Assembly (NCBI GenBank): GCA_964593155.1
Contig: CAZQHE010000069.1
Location: 1-21,118 of the forward strand
DNA from: JAJRXK01 sp964593155
Lineage (GTDB): Bacteria; Krumholzibacteriota; Krumholzibacteriia; JAJRXK01
Reading direction: 5' to 3'
Length of the DNA: 21,118 bases
In this document: piece after piece, positions 14,091 to 20,902 of the stretch
How the letters are laid out: every line of letters begins with the position of its first letter
How positions within the stretch are numbered: position 1 is the stretch's first letter
The notes under the pieces: model-generated
Database searches by the model: none
What the model saw: the letters and a program-made list of their open reading frames with translations, nothing else
What the model was told of the DNA's origin: nothing
Made by a program: the position numbers and the translations under genes

Positions 14091-15115
14091 TACAGGCCCC
14101 GATGGGTCCCTCCGAAGCGGACCGTATCGCCGCCGTCGCGCGCCACGACGCGCCCGATCCGCAGCGGCGACTCGGACATCCCGTCGAGCGCCCGCGGTCC
14201 GAGGGCAGGTACGATGGCCACCATGCCGATGCCGAGGTTGAAGACCCGCCGCATCTCGTCGGTGCTCACCCCGCCGCGCTCGGCGATCAGGCCGAAGACC
14301 GGCGGCACCTCCCACGCGCCCGCGTCGATCTCCACGGCGCAGTCCTGCGGCAGCACCCGCGGCAGGTTGTCCACGAAGCCCCCACCGGTGAGGTGACAGA
14401 GCGCGGCCACCTCCACCCTCTCGCGCAGGGCCGCCACGGAATGCAGATAGCTGCGGTGGACGGCGAGCAGTGCCTCGGCGAGCGTCGTGCCCAGGCTCCC
14501 CGGATCCTCGTGCAGCGGAAGGGGATCGTCGCCCTCGAGCAGGGCCCGCCGGGCGAGGCTGTAGCCGTTGGTGTGCAACCCCGACGAGGGCCAGGCCCAC
14601 AGTTCCATGCCCGCGGTCACGTGCTCGGGGCCGAGCAGCTCGTCGTCGGTCACGTGGCCGACGATCGCCCCGGCCAGGTCGAAGTCGTCGCCGTGGTACA
14701 GGCCGGGCATCTCGGCCGTCTCGCCGCCGATGAGGGCGCAGCCGTTCTCGCGGCAGGCGGTGGCCATGCCCTCGACGACGTCGGCGAAGACGTCGCCGTC
14801 GAGCCGGCCGGCCGCGAAGTAGTCGAGGAAGAACAGCGGGCGCGCGCCCTGCACCAGGATGTCGTTCACGCAGTGGTTCACGAGGTCGGCGCCGACGCCA
14901 CCGCAGTGGCGGGCCATCTGGGCGACCTTGAGCTTGGTCCCGACACCGTCGATCGAGCTGACGAGGTAGCCGCCACCGGGCAGACGGTACAGACCTCCGA
15001 ACGACCCCACGTCGCTCGCCACGTCCTCGCCCCAGGTGGAACGGATGGCGTCGCGCACCCGGGCCAGCGCGGACGAGGCCGCGTCGATGTCGACTCCGCT
15101 GTCCTTGTACTCCAT
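14090..15115 (-). CDS. purM: Phosphoribosylformylglycinamidine cyclo-ligase (AIR synthetase) PurM
   Basis: ATP-dependent ring closure of FGAM to AIR, the fifth step of purine synthesis. The 341-aa protein begins with the signature YKDSGVDIDAASSAL (3-17) and has SSIDGVGTKLKVA (53-65), VNHCVNDILVQGARPLFFLD (79-98), IGGETAEMPGLY (about 128-139), SSGLHTNGYSLAR and HLTGGGFVDNLPR, all in the usual PurM order, and its length matches E. coli (345). The ATG is only nine bases beyond a strong promoter's -10 and has no Shine-Dalgarno sequence, so the mRNA is probably leaderless. It is head of the run purM-regulator-lnt-lipoprotein-purN, and a hairpin sits right at its stop. Confidence 0.97.
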   Translation of the reverse strand: MEYKDSGVDIDAASSALARVRDAIRSTWGEDVASDVGSFGGLYRLPGGGYLVSSIDGVGTKLKVAQMARHCGGVGADLVNHCVNDILVQGARPLFFLDYFAAGRLDGDVFADVVEGMATACRENGCALIGGETAEMPGLYHGDDFDLAGAIVGHVTDDELLGPEHVTAGMELWAWPSSGLHTNGYSLARRALLEGDDPLPLHEDPGSLGTTLAEALLAVHRSYLHSVAALRERVEVAALCHLTGGGFVDNLPRVLPQDCAVEIDAGAWEVPPVFGLIAERGGVSTDEMRRVFNLGIGMVAIVPALGPRALDGMSESPLRIGRVVARDGGDTVRFGGTHRGL

Positions 15116-15124
15116 GATCGGCGG

Positions 15125-15153
15125 AGTGTAGGTCCGCCCCGACGGGCCGTCAA
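15125..15153 (-). promoter_or_regulatory. purM promoter, leaderless-type
   Basis: On the minus strand TTGACG (15153-15148), a 17-base spacer, and TACACT (15130-15125). Seven bases downstream of the -10 is an A at 15118, three bases before the purM ATG. Same design as the promoter at 204-232. Confidence 0.7.
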
Positions 15154-15173
15154 ACCACCAGCGCGGCCGCGGT

Positions 15174-16526
15174 TCAGGCCGCCTCGAAGACCGGGCGCTC
15201 GCCGCTCTCCTTCTTCTTGGACTTCGCCGCCGCGTCGCGCACGATCCGCTGGATCTCGAGCGCGGTGTCGTCGCTCTGCTCGATCAGGTCGAAGGACCCC
15301 TGTCGGACCAGCGACACGAAGGTGTCGACCACGCGTGCGTCGAACTGTGACCCGCGGAATCGCTCCACCTCGGCCACGCACTGTTCCAGCGTGAGCGCGG
15401 CGCGGTAGGGCCGGTTCGAGCACATGGCGTCGATGGCGTCGCACAGGTTCAGGATGTGGCTGCCCAGGCTGATCTCGTCGCCCTTCAGGCCGTCGGGATA
15501 GCCCTGCCCGTCGGGACGCTCGTGGTGGTGGCGCACCAGGTCCGCGGCGTCCTCGAGGAACTTCATCTGCTCGACGATCTCGCTGCCGATGGCGGGGTGC
15601 GCGCTCAGGATGTCGAACTCGTCCTTCGACAGGCGAGAAGGCTTGCACACGATGTCGTTGGTGATGGCGATCTTGCCGATGTCGTGCAGCAGGCCCGCGT
15701 ACTCCAGGGTCTCGAGTTCGCGCGGCGACAGGCCGAGGTGACGGCCGATCTGCACCGCGTACCTGGCCACGCGGTAGCTGTGCCCGTGCGTGTAGGGTTC
15801 GTCGGCCTCGAGCGCGGTGGTGAGCGCCGCCACGGTCTCCTTGTGGGCGCTGTTCATCTGCTCGAACAGTCGGTGCGCCTGGTAGATGATCAGCAGCGGG
15901 ATCACGAACAGGATCAGCGACCACAACCCCGCGTAGCCGTAGCTGAACACGAGGAAGGCACTCAGGGGTGCCGCCCCCACCCCGGTGACGAAGTGCCAGC
16001 CGAAGACGGTACGCGCGACCTCGTCGAGCCGCTTGGCCTCGCTCAGGGCCATGACCACCGTGGCCAGCAGATTGTTCACCAGCGCGAAGACCAGGTGGCT
16101 GAGCACGGCCGGCACGAGGAAGGCCGGGCTCGAGAGGTCGTCGCTCCACGGCAGCGCATGGAAGGTCGTCCCGGCGAGTCCGACGGCGATGCCGACCGTG
16201 GCGGTGTTGAAGAGCACCCGGAGGGGCGGCCGCCGACGCACGAATCCGTCGCCGATCACGATCGCCAGACCGCGGATGAGCATGGCCGCCACCGGCCCGA
16301 AGAGCATCCAGGCCGCGTGGTCGACGGTACTCGAGGGCGCCCATCGGAAGCCGTCGCTGGTGCGGACCTCGAGGAACTCGATGCCGGTCACGAACACCGC
16401 GAAGGCCACCACCGTGAGCAGCAGCTCCGCGTCGAGCGCCCACGTCTGCAACAGCGTGTCGAGCAGCCAGGCCGCACAGACCACGACGACGAGGACGAAG
16501 GCGTAGACCGAGAGTCGATTGCGCAT
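15174..16526 (-). CDS. Membrane-bound HD-GYP domain protein, probable c-di-GMP phosphodiesterase
   Basis: 450-aa protein. The N-terminal 215 residues contain about six membrane helices (for example 7-24, 34-50, 75-93, 106-122, 138-160, 200-215). A short linker (EQMNSAHKETVAALTTALE) leads to the HD-GYP domain (about 235-400): HGHSYRVARYA (247-257), the HD pair at 281-282 in LLHDIGK, H310, the HHHERPDGQGYPDGL segment (333-347) with GYP at 342-344, and DAIDAMCSNRPYR (363-375). All metal ligands and the GYP signature are present, so hydrolysis of c-di-GMP is expected. The membrane part may sense a signal, identity unknown. I chose the ATG at 16526 because it begins at the first membrane helix; an in-frame TTG at 16574 is possible. 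It lies 49 bases after a tiny ORF. Confidence 0.92.
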   Translation of the reverse strand: MRNRLSVYAFVLVVVVCAAWLLDTLLQTWALDAELLLTVVAFAVFVTGIEFLEVRTSDGFRWAPSSTVDHAAWMLFGPVAAMLIRGLAIVIGDGFVRRRPPLRVLFNTATVGIAVGLAGTTFHALPWSDDLSSPAFLVPAVLSHLVFALVNNLLATVVMALSEAKRLDEVARTVFGWHFVTGVGAAPLSAFLVFSYGYAGLWSLILFVIPLLIIYQAHRLFEQMNSAHKETVAALTTALEADEPYTHGHSYRVARYAVQIGRHLGLSPRELETLEYAGLLHDIGKIAITNDIVCKPSRLSKDEFDILSAHPAIGSEIVEQMKFLEDAADLVRHHHERPDGQGYPDGLKGDEISLGSHILNLCDAIDAMCSNRPYRAALTLEQCVAEVERFRGSQFDARVVDTFVSLVRQGSFDLIEQSDDTALEIQRIVRDAAAKSKKKESGERPVFEAA

Positions 16527-16575
16527 GGACGACGTGCCGGGATGGAACTGGGCCGATCGAAGGTCAGCGCTCAAA

Positions 16576-16635
16576 CTACCACTTGATGACCCCAGCCAGG
16601 CTGAAGAAGTCGAGCATCATCTCCAGGAACGTCAT
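16576..16635 (-). CDS. 19-residue hydrophobic small ORF with very strong ribosome binding site
   Basis: Codes for MTFLEMMLDFFSLAGVIKW followed by TAG. It is too short for normal gene finding, but the sequence upstream, GAGGTGAT, is an 8-base match to the anti-Shine-Dalgarno, with the GAGG ending eight bases before the ATG, the best ribosome binding site in the window. The peptide is hydrophobic and aromatic with E5, D9 and K18 as its only charged side chains, so it could form a short membrane-binding or amphipathic helix. It ends 49 bases before the HD-GYP ATG. It could be a leader peptide, a small membrane protein acting on HD-GYP, a signal peptide-like pheromone, or a chance ORF. I recognise no family. 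Confidence 0.55.
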   Translation of the reverse strand: MTFLEMMLDFFSLAGVIKW

Positions 16636-16782
16636 CGATATCACCTCACGTTCGATTGGATTTACCGTCGACTCCGCTGGGTGACGGCAGTGAGGCTTCG
16701 CTTCGCTCTCCTGTCGATTTCCGCTCTGCTAGGAGTGGTGGCGCTGGTCCTCCGATCGGCCCGTTGGATTCCGTGGCTCGGG
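16636..16782 (-). other. Structured non-coding interval ahead of the small ORF and HD-GYP gene
   Basis: 147 bases without a gene and visibly less GC-rich near 16640-16665 than the surroundings. On the minus strand two inverted repeats can form: AGGAG/CTCCT (16708-16712 with 16731-16735, an 18-base loop) and CCGTC/GACGG (16665-16669 with 16683-16687, a 13-base loop), with a GCGAAGCGAAGCC stretch between them. No good -35/-10 pair was found, yet a promoter for HD-GYP would be expected here. Loosely c-di-GMP-riboswitch-like but not convincing. Confidence 0.4.
16640..16647 (-). promoter_or_regulatory. Strong Shine-Dalgarno for the 19-aa ORF
   Basis: GAGGTGAT on the minus strand (16647-16640), perfectly complementary over eight bases to the 3' end of 16S rRNA, four bases ahead of the ATG (eight bases from GAGG). 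Most other genes in this window have weaker or no such site, which makes its presence here informative. Confidence 0.65.
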
Positions 16783-16799
16783 TCAGGCCCTCGCCTGAC
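16782..16799 (-). terminator. Hairpin straddling the stop codon of the gene of unknown function
   Basis: GTCAGGC (16782-16788) pairs exactly with GCCTGAC (16793-16799) around CCTC. The hairpin includes the TGA. No T-tract follows on the minus strand. Could be a weak terminator or chance. Confidence 0.35.
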
Positions 16800-17619
16800 G
16801 AGCCTGCACCGAGGTGTCTTCGCTGTCCAGCACGGCGAGCTGCCGGAACCGGGCGCGCCCCAGGGGCCGATTGATCGCGTCGAGCGTCGCGTAGACCGCC
16901 GTGTCGTTCAGCGATCCGTGCTGCAGGCACGCTCCGGCGACCTTCTGCAGACGGCGGCCCTCTCCGAAGTCCACCGTCACCGCCACCATCGGGAGCCCGC
17001 CCATGTCCACGATCCTCAACTCGCGGAGCTGGGCTTCGTAGCCGGGCTGGAGCAAGTTGCGCACCGCATCGAGGGTGGCCCGGGCGACCAGCGCGGCGCA
17101 CCCGACCGGTTCGGCGGCCGGGCCCTCGGCGCGACCGGGAAGCCCCTCGTAGGCCCCCACCGCCAGCTCGACCTCCACCGAGAAGGCCCCGTCGCGGGTC
17201 GAGCTGTGCACCGCGGTCAGGCGGACGCGCTCGGAATCGGGTTCGTAGTCCAGAACGGCCATTCGGGGTGCTTCCTGCCCCTCCGCTTCCGGTTGCGGTG
17301 GTTCCTGCCGCGTCACGTCGGGCTCCTCGCGTGGAGGCGTCGGGTCGGTGTCCGGGTTCCGCCGCGCTCCGCCGAGGACGGCCTCGGGGTCCTCGAGAGC
17401 GGCCACACCGATCTTCCGGTGGTCGACATCCAGCCCCCCGCTGCGAAGGATGATCTCGACGTCACGGACGATCCGCTGGGGAGAACGGCTGCGATCGGCA
17501 ATCACGTCCACCGAGGCGACGTTCCCGTCACCGTCGGTCCGGATCGCGGCGGCCTGAACGTTCGCAATGCGAACGATCTCCCGTTCGAGGTCCTGGAGGT
17601 GCGAAGCGTCGTGCTGCAT
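16783..17619 (-). CDS. Conserved-looking two-domain protein of unknown function
   Basis: 278-aa soluble protein without signal peptide or membrane segment. The N-terminal domain (about 8-75) has EREIVRIANVQAAAIRTDGDG and a VDVIADRSRSPQRIVRDVE segment (shown in parts) ending DVDHRKIGVA, a small alpha/beta pattern reminiscent of ACT-like domains. A Pro/Glu-rich linker follows (about 87-118), then a C-terminal domain (about 128-255) with RVRLTAV, VEVELAVGAYEG, ARATLDAVRNLL and YATLDAINRPLGR. I recall such architecture in uncharacterised bacterial proteins, but no function can be named. AGGAGAAGGA lies about seven bases before the ATG, a good ribosome binding site. It lies 107 bases after the PfkB kinase gene, behind a hairpin, and 147 bases ahead of the small ORF. 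Confidence 0.8.
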   Translation of the reverse strand: MQHDASHLQDLEREIVRIANVQAAAIRTDGDGNVASVDVIADRSRSPQRIVRDVEIILRSGGLDVDHRKIGVAALEDPEAVLGGARRNPDTDPTPPREEPDVTRQEPPQPEAEGQEAPRMAVLDYEPDSERVRLTAVHSSTRDGAFSVEVELAVGAYEGLPGRAEGPAAEPVGCAALVARATLDAVRNLLQPGYEAQLRELRIVDMGGLPMVAVTVDFGEGRRLQKVAGACLQHGSLNDTAVYATLDAINRPLGRARFRQLAVLDSEDTSVQARQARA

Positions 17620-17655
17620 GGGAGATTCCTTCTCCTGCTGCTGCGATCTGGGTGT

Positions 17656-17676
17656 GCTCCGGCAGCGCGCCGGAGC
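17656..17676 (-). terminator. Hairpin between the PfkB kinase gene and the gene of unknown function
   Basis: GCTCCGGC (17656-17663) pairs exactly with GCCGGAGC (17669-17676), loop AGCGC, 8 bp. It lies 51 bases past the kinase stop and 37 bases before the next ATG. No T-tract follows. If the extended -10 at 17713-17721 is used, it would instead lie in the 5' leader of the downstream gene. Confidence 0.45.
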
Positions 17677-17712
17677 GATCCGTGTTCCCGCTGCCGGTCC
17701 CTCGGACGCGGG

Positions 17713-17721
17713 AGTCTACCA
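17713..17721 (-). promoter_or_regulatory. Possible extended -10 promoter for the gene of unknown function
   Basis: On the minus strand TGG directly precedes TAGACT (17718-17713; four of six consensus). No acceptable -35 lies 16-18 bases upstream; a TTGACG occurs but at 26 bases. A leader of about 87 bases would result. Confidence 0.35.
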
Positions 17722-17726
17722 CAGGC

Positions 17727-18650
17727 TCAGTGCCCGGGCCACGCCGTCAACATCCGGAGCACGTCACTTCGTTCCGAGATGTCGGATTCGCGCAGTTCGG
17801 CCAGCCGGTCGATGCCGAAACGCTCGGTTGTGTACGATGCGAGCACCGTCCCGTGGACCATGGCGGAACGCAAGGTCACGTCTTCGGTGCTCCCGATCCG
17901 GGCCACGTGGCCCAGGAAACCACCCGCGAAGGCATCGCCGGCGCCGGTCGGGTCGACCACCTGGTCGAGGAGGACGGTCGACTGCACGTAGGGCGTCGCC
18001 GCGTGGTCGAACAGCACCGCCCCGTGCTCGCCCTTCTTGACCACCACCGCCTCCGGTCCCATCGCCCGCAGGGCGCGCACCGCGGCCACCAGGTTGGTCT
18101 CGCCGCTGAGCTGCCGCGCCTCTTCGTCGTTGAGGAACAGCAGGTCGATCCTCTTCAGCACCTCGGCCAGGTCGTCGCGCGCGATGTCGATCCAGAGATT
18201 CATGGTGTCCAGCGCCACGAAGCGCGGATCGCGCACCTGCTCGAGCACCTCCATCTGCAGCGAGGGATGGATGTTGGCCAGGAAGACCACCTCGGCGTCG
18301 CGGTAGCTCTCGGGCAACTTCGGGTGGAAGTGCTCGAAGACGTTCAGGTGCGTGAACAGCGTGTCGCGCCGGTTCATGTCGGCGTGGTAGCGGCCGCCCC
18401 AGCGGAAGGTCTCGCCCTCGACGACCTCGAGACCCTCGACGTCGATGCCGTGCGCGGCGTAGAGCTCCCGGGCCTCGGTCGGGAAGTCCGACCCGACGAT
18501 GCCGACGAGGTGTACCGGAGCGTGGTAGCTGGCGGCGAGGGCGGCGTAGCTCGCGCTCCCTCCCACGCACTCCTCGGCCGAACCGTGGGGCGTGTGGATG
18601 GTGTCGAGCACGACGGAACCGACGACGACGATTCGGTGGGCAGCGCTCAC
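17727..18650 (-). CDS. PfkB-family sugar/nucleoside kinase
   Basis: ATP-dependent kinase of the ribokinase/PfkB family, substrate unknown. The 307-aa protein has an N-terminal IVVVGSVVLDTI (7-18), the substrate-side GGSASYAALAA (30-40), NDEEARQLSGE (174-184), and the C-terminal signature DPTGAGDAFAGGF (233-245) with catalytic base D239 and the anion hole GAGD. A WGGRYHADMNRRDTLF stretch (85-99) probably forms the lid. The GTG start at 18650 has GGAGG five bases upstream; the open frame reaches further but without similarity. Tyr in GGSASY instead of the Asn common in ribokinase places it in a separate clade, so adenosine or a sugar other than ribose is possible. It lies 55 bases after argS on the same strand. 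Confidence 0.9.
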   Translation of the reverse strand: MSAAHRIVVVGSVVLDTIHTPHGSAEECVGGSASYAALAASYHAPVHLVGIVGSDFPTEARELYAAHGIDVEGLEVVEGETFRWGGRYHADMNRRDTLFTHLNVFEHFHPKLPESYRDAEVVFLANIHPSLQMEVLEQVRDPRFVALDTMNLWIDIARDDLAEVLKRIDLLFLNDEEARQLSGETNLVAAVRALRAMGPEAVVVKKGEHGAVLFDHAATPYVQSTVLLDQVVDPTGAGDAFAGGFLGHVARIGSTEDVTLRSAMVHGTVLASYTTERFGIDRLAELRESDISERSDVLRMLTAWPGH

Positions 18651-18705
18651 GGAGACCTCCGGTCGGGGCGGCTGTTCGGGAAGGCGTGCGCGGGGTACAC
18701 GCGGT

Positions 18706-20433
18706 TCACATCTTCTCGGGTGGATGGATCCCCAGGACGCCCAGGGCGTTGGCGAGGACCACCCGTGTCGCACGGCACAGGGCGAGCCGGGCCTGGGTGA
18801 GATCGGGATCGTCGCCGAGGATCCGGCACTCCTTCTGGAAGGGATGATAGGCCGAAGCCACTTCGTACACGAAGCTCGTCAGACGGCTCATCTCGCGCGA
18901 GCGCGCGGCGCTGGCGATGGTGCGCGGCAGGTCGGGCAGCAGGCGCAGGAGATCGTTCTCGAGCGGATGCGTCAAGCGTTTCAGCTGCTCGTCGGTGACC
19001 TTCTCGGGATCGATGCCCCGGGCCTCGGCGTTGCGCAGCACCGAACAGATCCGCGCGTGCGCGTACTTCACGTACCACACCGGGTTCTCGCGCTTCTCGG
19101 CCCGCGCGAGGTCGAGATCGAAGTCCATGTGACTGGTGTTCTTCCGCGCCAGGAAGAAGTACTTCGCGACGTCGGCACCCACCTCCTCGATCAGCGCATC
19201 CATGGTGACGATCCGCCCGGCGCGCTTGGACATCTCCAACGGCTTGCCGTCCTGGATCAGGTTCACCTGCTGCAGGACGATCGCCTCCAGCCAGTCCTCG
19301 TCGTAGCCCAGTGCCAGCGTGGCTGCCACCATGCGGGCGATGTGTCCGTGGTGGTCGGGGCCGAGGAAGTCGATCGCGCGATCCGCACCGCGATCGTGTT
19401 TGCTGGCGTGGTAGGCGATGTCGGCCAGGAAGTAGGTGGCGTCGCCGTCGGCCTTGACCAGCACGCGGTCCTTCTCGTCGCCGAAGTCGGTGCTGCGGAA
19501 CCACACCGCGCCGTCTCGCTCGAAGACGTGGTCACTCTCGCGCAGGGCGGTGAGCGCGGGCTCGAGTTTGTCGTTGCGGTGCAGGTCGCTCTCGAGGAAC
19601 CACGTGTCGTAGACCAGGCCGAAGCGCTCGCAGGTCCGGCGCTGCTCGGTGATCATCCGTACCAGCGCGTAGCGTCCGAAGGCGGCGCTGGACTCGTCCT
19701 CGTCGAGCTTCATCCACTCGTCCGGTGCTCCCATCACCTCGGGGAGTCGGCCCTGCAGACGACCCACGGCGGGCATCGCGGGCAACACGGGCTGCTGCTT
19801 CGGCTCGGCGGCGAGTTCGAGGGCCATGTCCTTGACGTAATCACCGCGGTAGCCCTCTTCCGGGAAGGCGATGTCGTCGCGGCCCGTCGCCTCGGCGTAG
19901 CGCGCGCGCAACGACGCCCCGAACAGCTTCACCTGACGTCCGGCGTCGTTGCAGTAGAACTCGGCGTGGGGCCGGTGGCCCGACCAGCGTAGGGCACGCG
20001 TGAGAGCGCTGCCCACGGCAGCCGCCCGCGCGCTGACGATGTTGAACGGACCGGTCGGGTTCGCGCTGACGAACTCGAGGTTCACGCGCTCACCGTTGCC
20101 GGTCTCGCTGCGGCCGAAGTCCGGGCCCGCACCGAGGATGTCCTTCACGGTGCGTACCCACCATCCGGTCGCGGCGCGGAAGTTGATGAAACCCGGCCCC
20201 GCGATCTCCACCGATTCGACGAGGTCGCGGTCGAGATCGATCGAGGCGGCGATGTCGCCGGCCAGCTCACGCGGCTTGCGTCCGAGCTTCTTGCTGAGCG
20301 TCAACGCCACGTTCGTGGTCAGATCGCCGTGGCTCGGGTCGCGCGGACGTTCGAGTTCGAGGACGTAGTCCTCCTCGAACATGCCGAAGTCCTCGAGCAC
20401 CGCCGTCAGGGCGTTGCGCACTTCTTCCTTCAT
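18706..20433 (-). CDS. argS: Arginyl-tRNA synthetase ArgS with degenerate HIGH motif
   Basis: Class I synthetase that charges tRNA-Arg. The 575-aa product has an N-terminal additional domain (about 1-110), the catalytic core from VNLEFVSANPTGP (117-129), FYCNDAGRQ (159-167), an ATYFLADIAYHASKHDRG segment (332-349), LGPDHHGHIARM, MSKRAG (401-406) and a C-terminal DALR-type anticodon domain (about 450-575). Order and length match ArgRS. Odd: where family members usually have NPTGPLHVGHAR, this protein has NPTGPFNIVSAR (125-136), so both histidines of the HIGH motif are replaced (N131, S134). The rest of the site is intact, so a working enzyme of a variant subgroup is more likely than a broken one. 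The ATG overlaps the rsfS stop (ATGA). Confidence 0.95.
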   Translation of the reverse strand: MKEEVRNALTAVLEDFGMFEEDYVLELERPRDPSHGDLTTNVALTLSKKLGRKPRELAGDIAASIDLDRDLVESVEIAGPGFINFRAATGWWVRTVKDILGAGPDFGRSETGNGERVNLEFVSANPTGPFNIVSARAAAVGSALTRALRWSGHRPHAEFYCNDAGRQVKLFGASLRARYAEATGRDDIAFPEEGYRGDYVKDMALELAAEPKQQPVLPAMPAVGRLQGRLPEVMGAPDEWMKLDEDESSAAFGRYALVRMITEQRRTCERFGLVYDTWFLESDLHRNDKLEPALTALRESDHVFERDGAVWFRSTDFGDEKDRVLVKADGDATYFLADIAYHASKHDRGADRAIDFLGPDHHGHIARMVAATLALGYDEDWLEAIVLQQVNLIQDGKPLEMSKRAGRIVTMDALIEEVGADVAKYFFLARKNTSHMDFDLDLARAEKRENPVWYVKYAHARICSVLRNAEARGIDPEKVTDEQLKRLTHPLENDLLRLLPDLPRTIASAARSREMSRLTSFVYEVASAYHPFQKECRILGDDPDLTQARLALCRATRVVLANALGVLGIHPPEKM

Positions 20434-20861
20434 GGGGTGTCCTCGCCCTCGGTGTCGTTCGCGGCGGCCGGGTCGTGCGAGGGCGGGCGCACCACGCGCG
20501 ACGCCCCCGTGTCGTCGAAGGCGACGAGACCGGCGTCGCCCCACAGGCGGTCGAGACGGTAGCGGTCGCGTTCCTGCGGCAGCATGACGTGCACCACGAC
20601 GTCGATGAAATCCACCAGGACCCAACGGCCGGCGTCGCGCCCCTCGACGTGCACCGGCTTCTCGCCTCGCTCCACCGCGCGGTCGACCACCGCGTCGGCG
20701 ATGGCCTGGACCTGGATCTCCGAGAAACCCGTGGCGATCACGAACCAGTCGGTGACGTCGAGCACGCCTCGAAGATCGAGGAGCACGACGTCCTCGGCCT
20801 TCTTTTCGAGGGCCCACTCCACCGCGGCGTGCGCGAGCTGTTGGCTGTCTTCCGTCGTCAT
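20430..20861 (-). CDS. rsfS: Ribosomal silencing factor RsfS
   Basis: Binds ribosomal protein L14 on the 50S subunit and blocks joining with 30S, lowering translation when nutrients are scarce. The 143-aa protein has the family core: AEDVVLLDLRG (about 22-32), TDWFVIATGFSEIQVQAIAD (37-56, the signature), GRDAGRWVLVDFIDVVVHVM and the RYRLDRLWGDAG segment. It has an Asp/Glu/Pro-rich C-terminal tail of about 30 residues beyond the usual end (family length about 105-120). The ATG at 20861 has no clear Shine-Dalgarno sequence. The stop overlaps the argS ATG, and the upstream partial gene ends 41 bases earlier. Confidence 0.93.
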   Translation of the reverse strand: MTTEDSQQLAHAAVEWALEKKAEDVVLLDLRGVLDVTDWFVIATGFSEIQVQAIADAVVDRAVERGEKPVHVEGRDAGRWVLVDFIDVVVHVMLPQERDRYRLDRLWGDAGLVAFDDTGASRVVRPPSHDPAAANDTEGEDTP

Positions 20862-20902
20862 CGGGGGGCGCCGGCCGGGCGGAGTCCGCCGGCTGCGCGG
20901 GA

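Noticed and set aside
11705..15394. 1229-codon open frame on the plus strand
   Set aside because: Covers lnt, the regulator and purM in antisense. Composition is that of an antisense shadow (Arg/His/Pro/Gln rich), with no motif.
16640..16782. GEMM (c-di-GMP) riboswitch upstream of HD-GYP
   Set aside because: Only the GCGAAGCC stretch resembles the GCAAAGCC core; the paired elements and tetraloop/receptor could not be laid out, so it is not called as a riboswitch.
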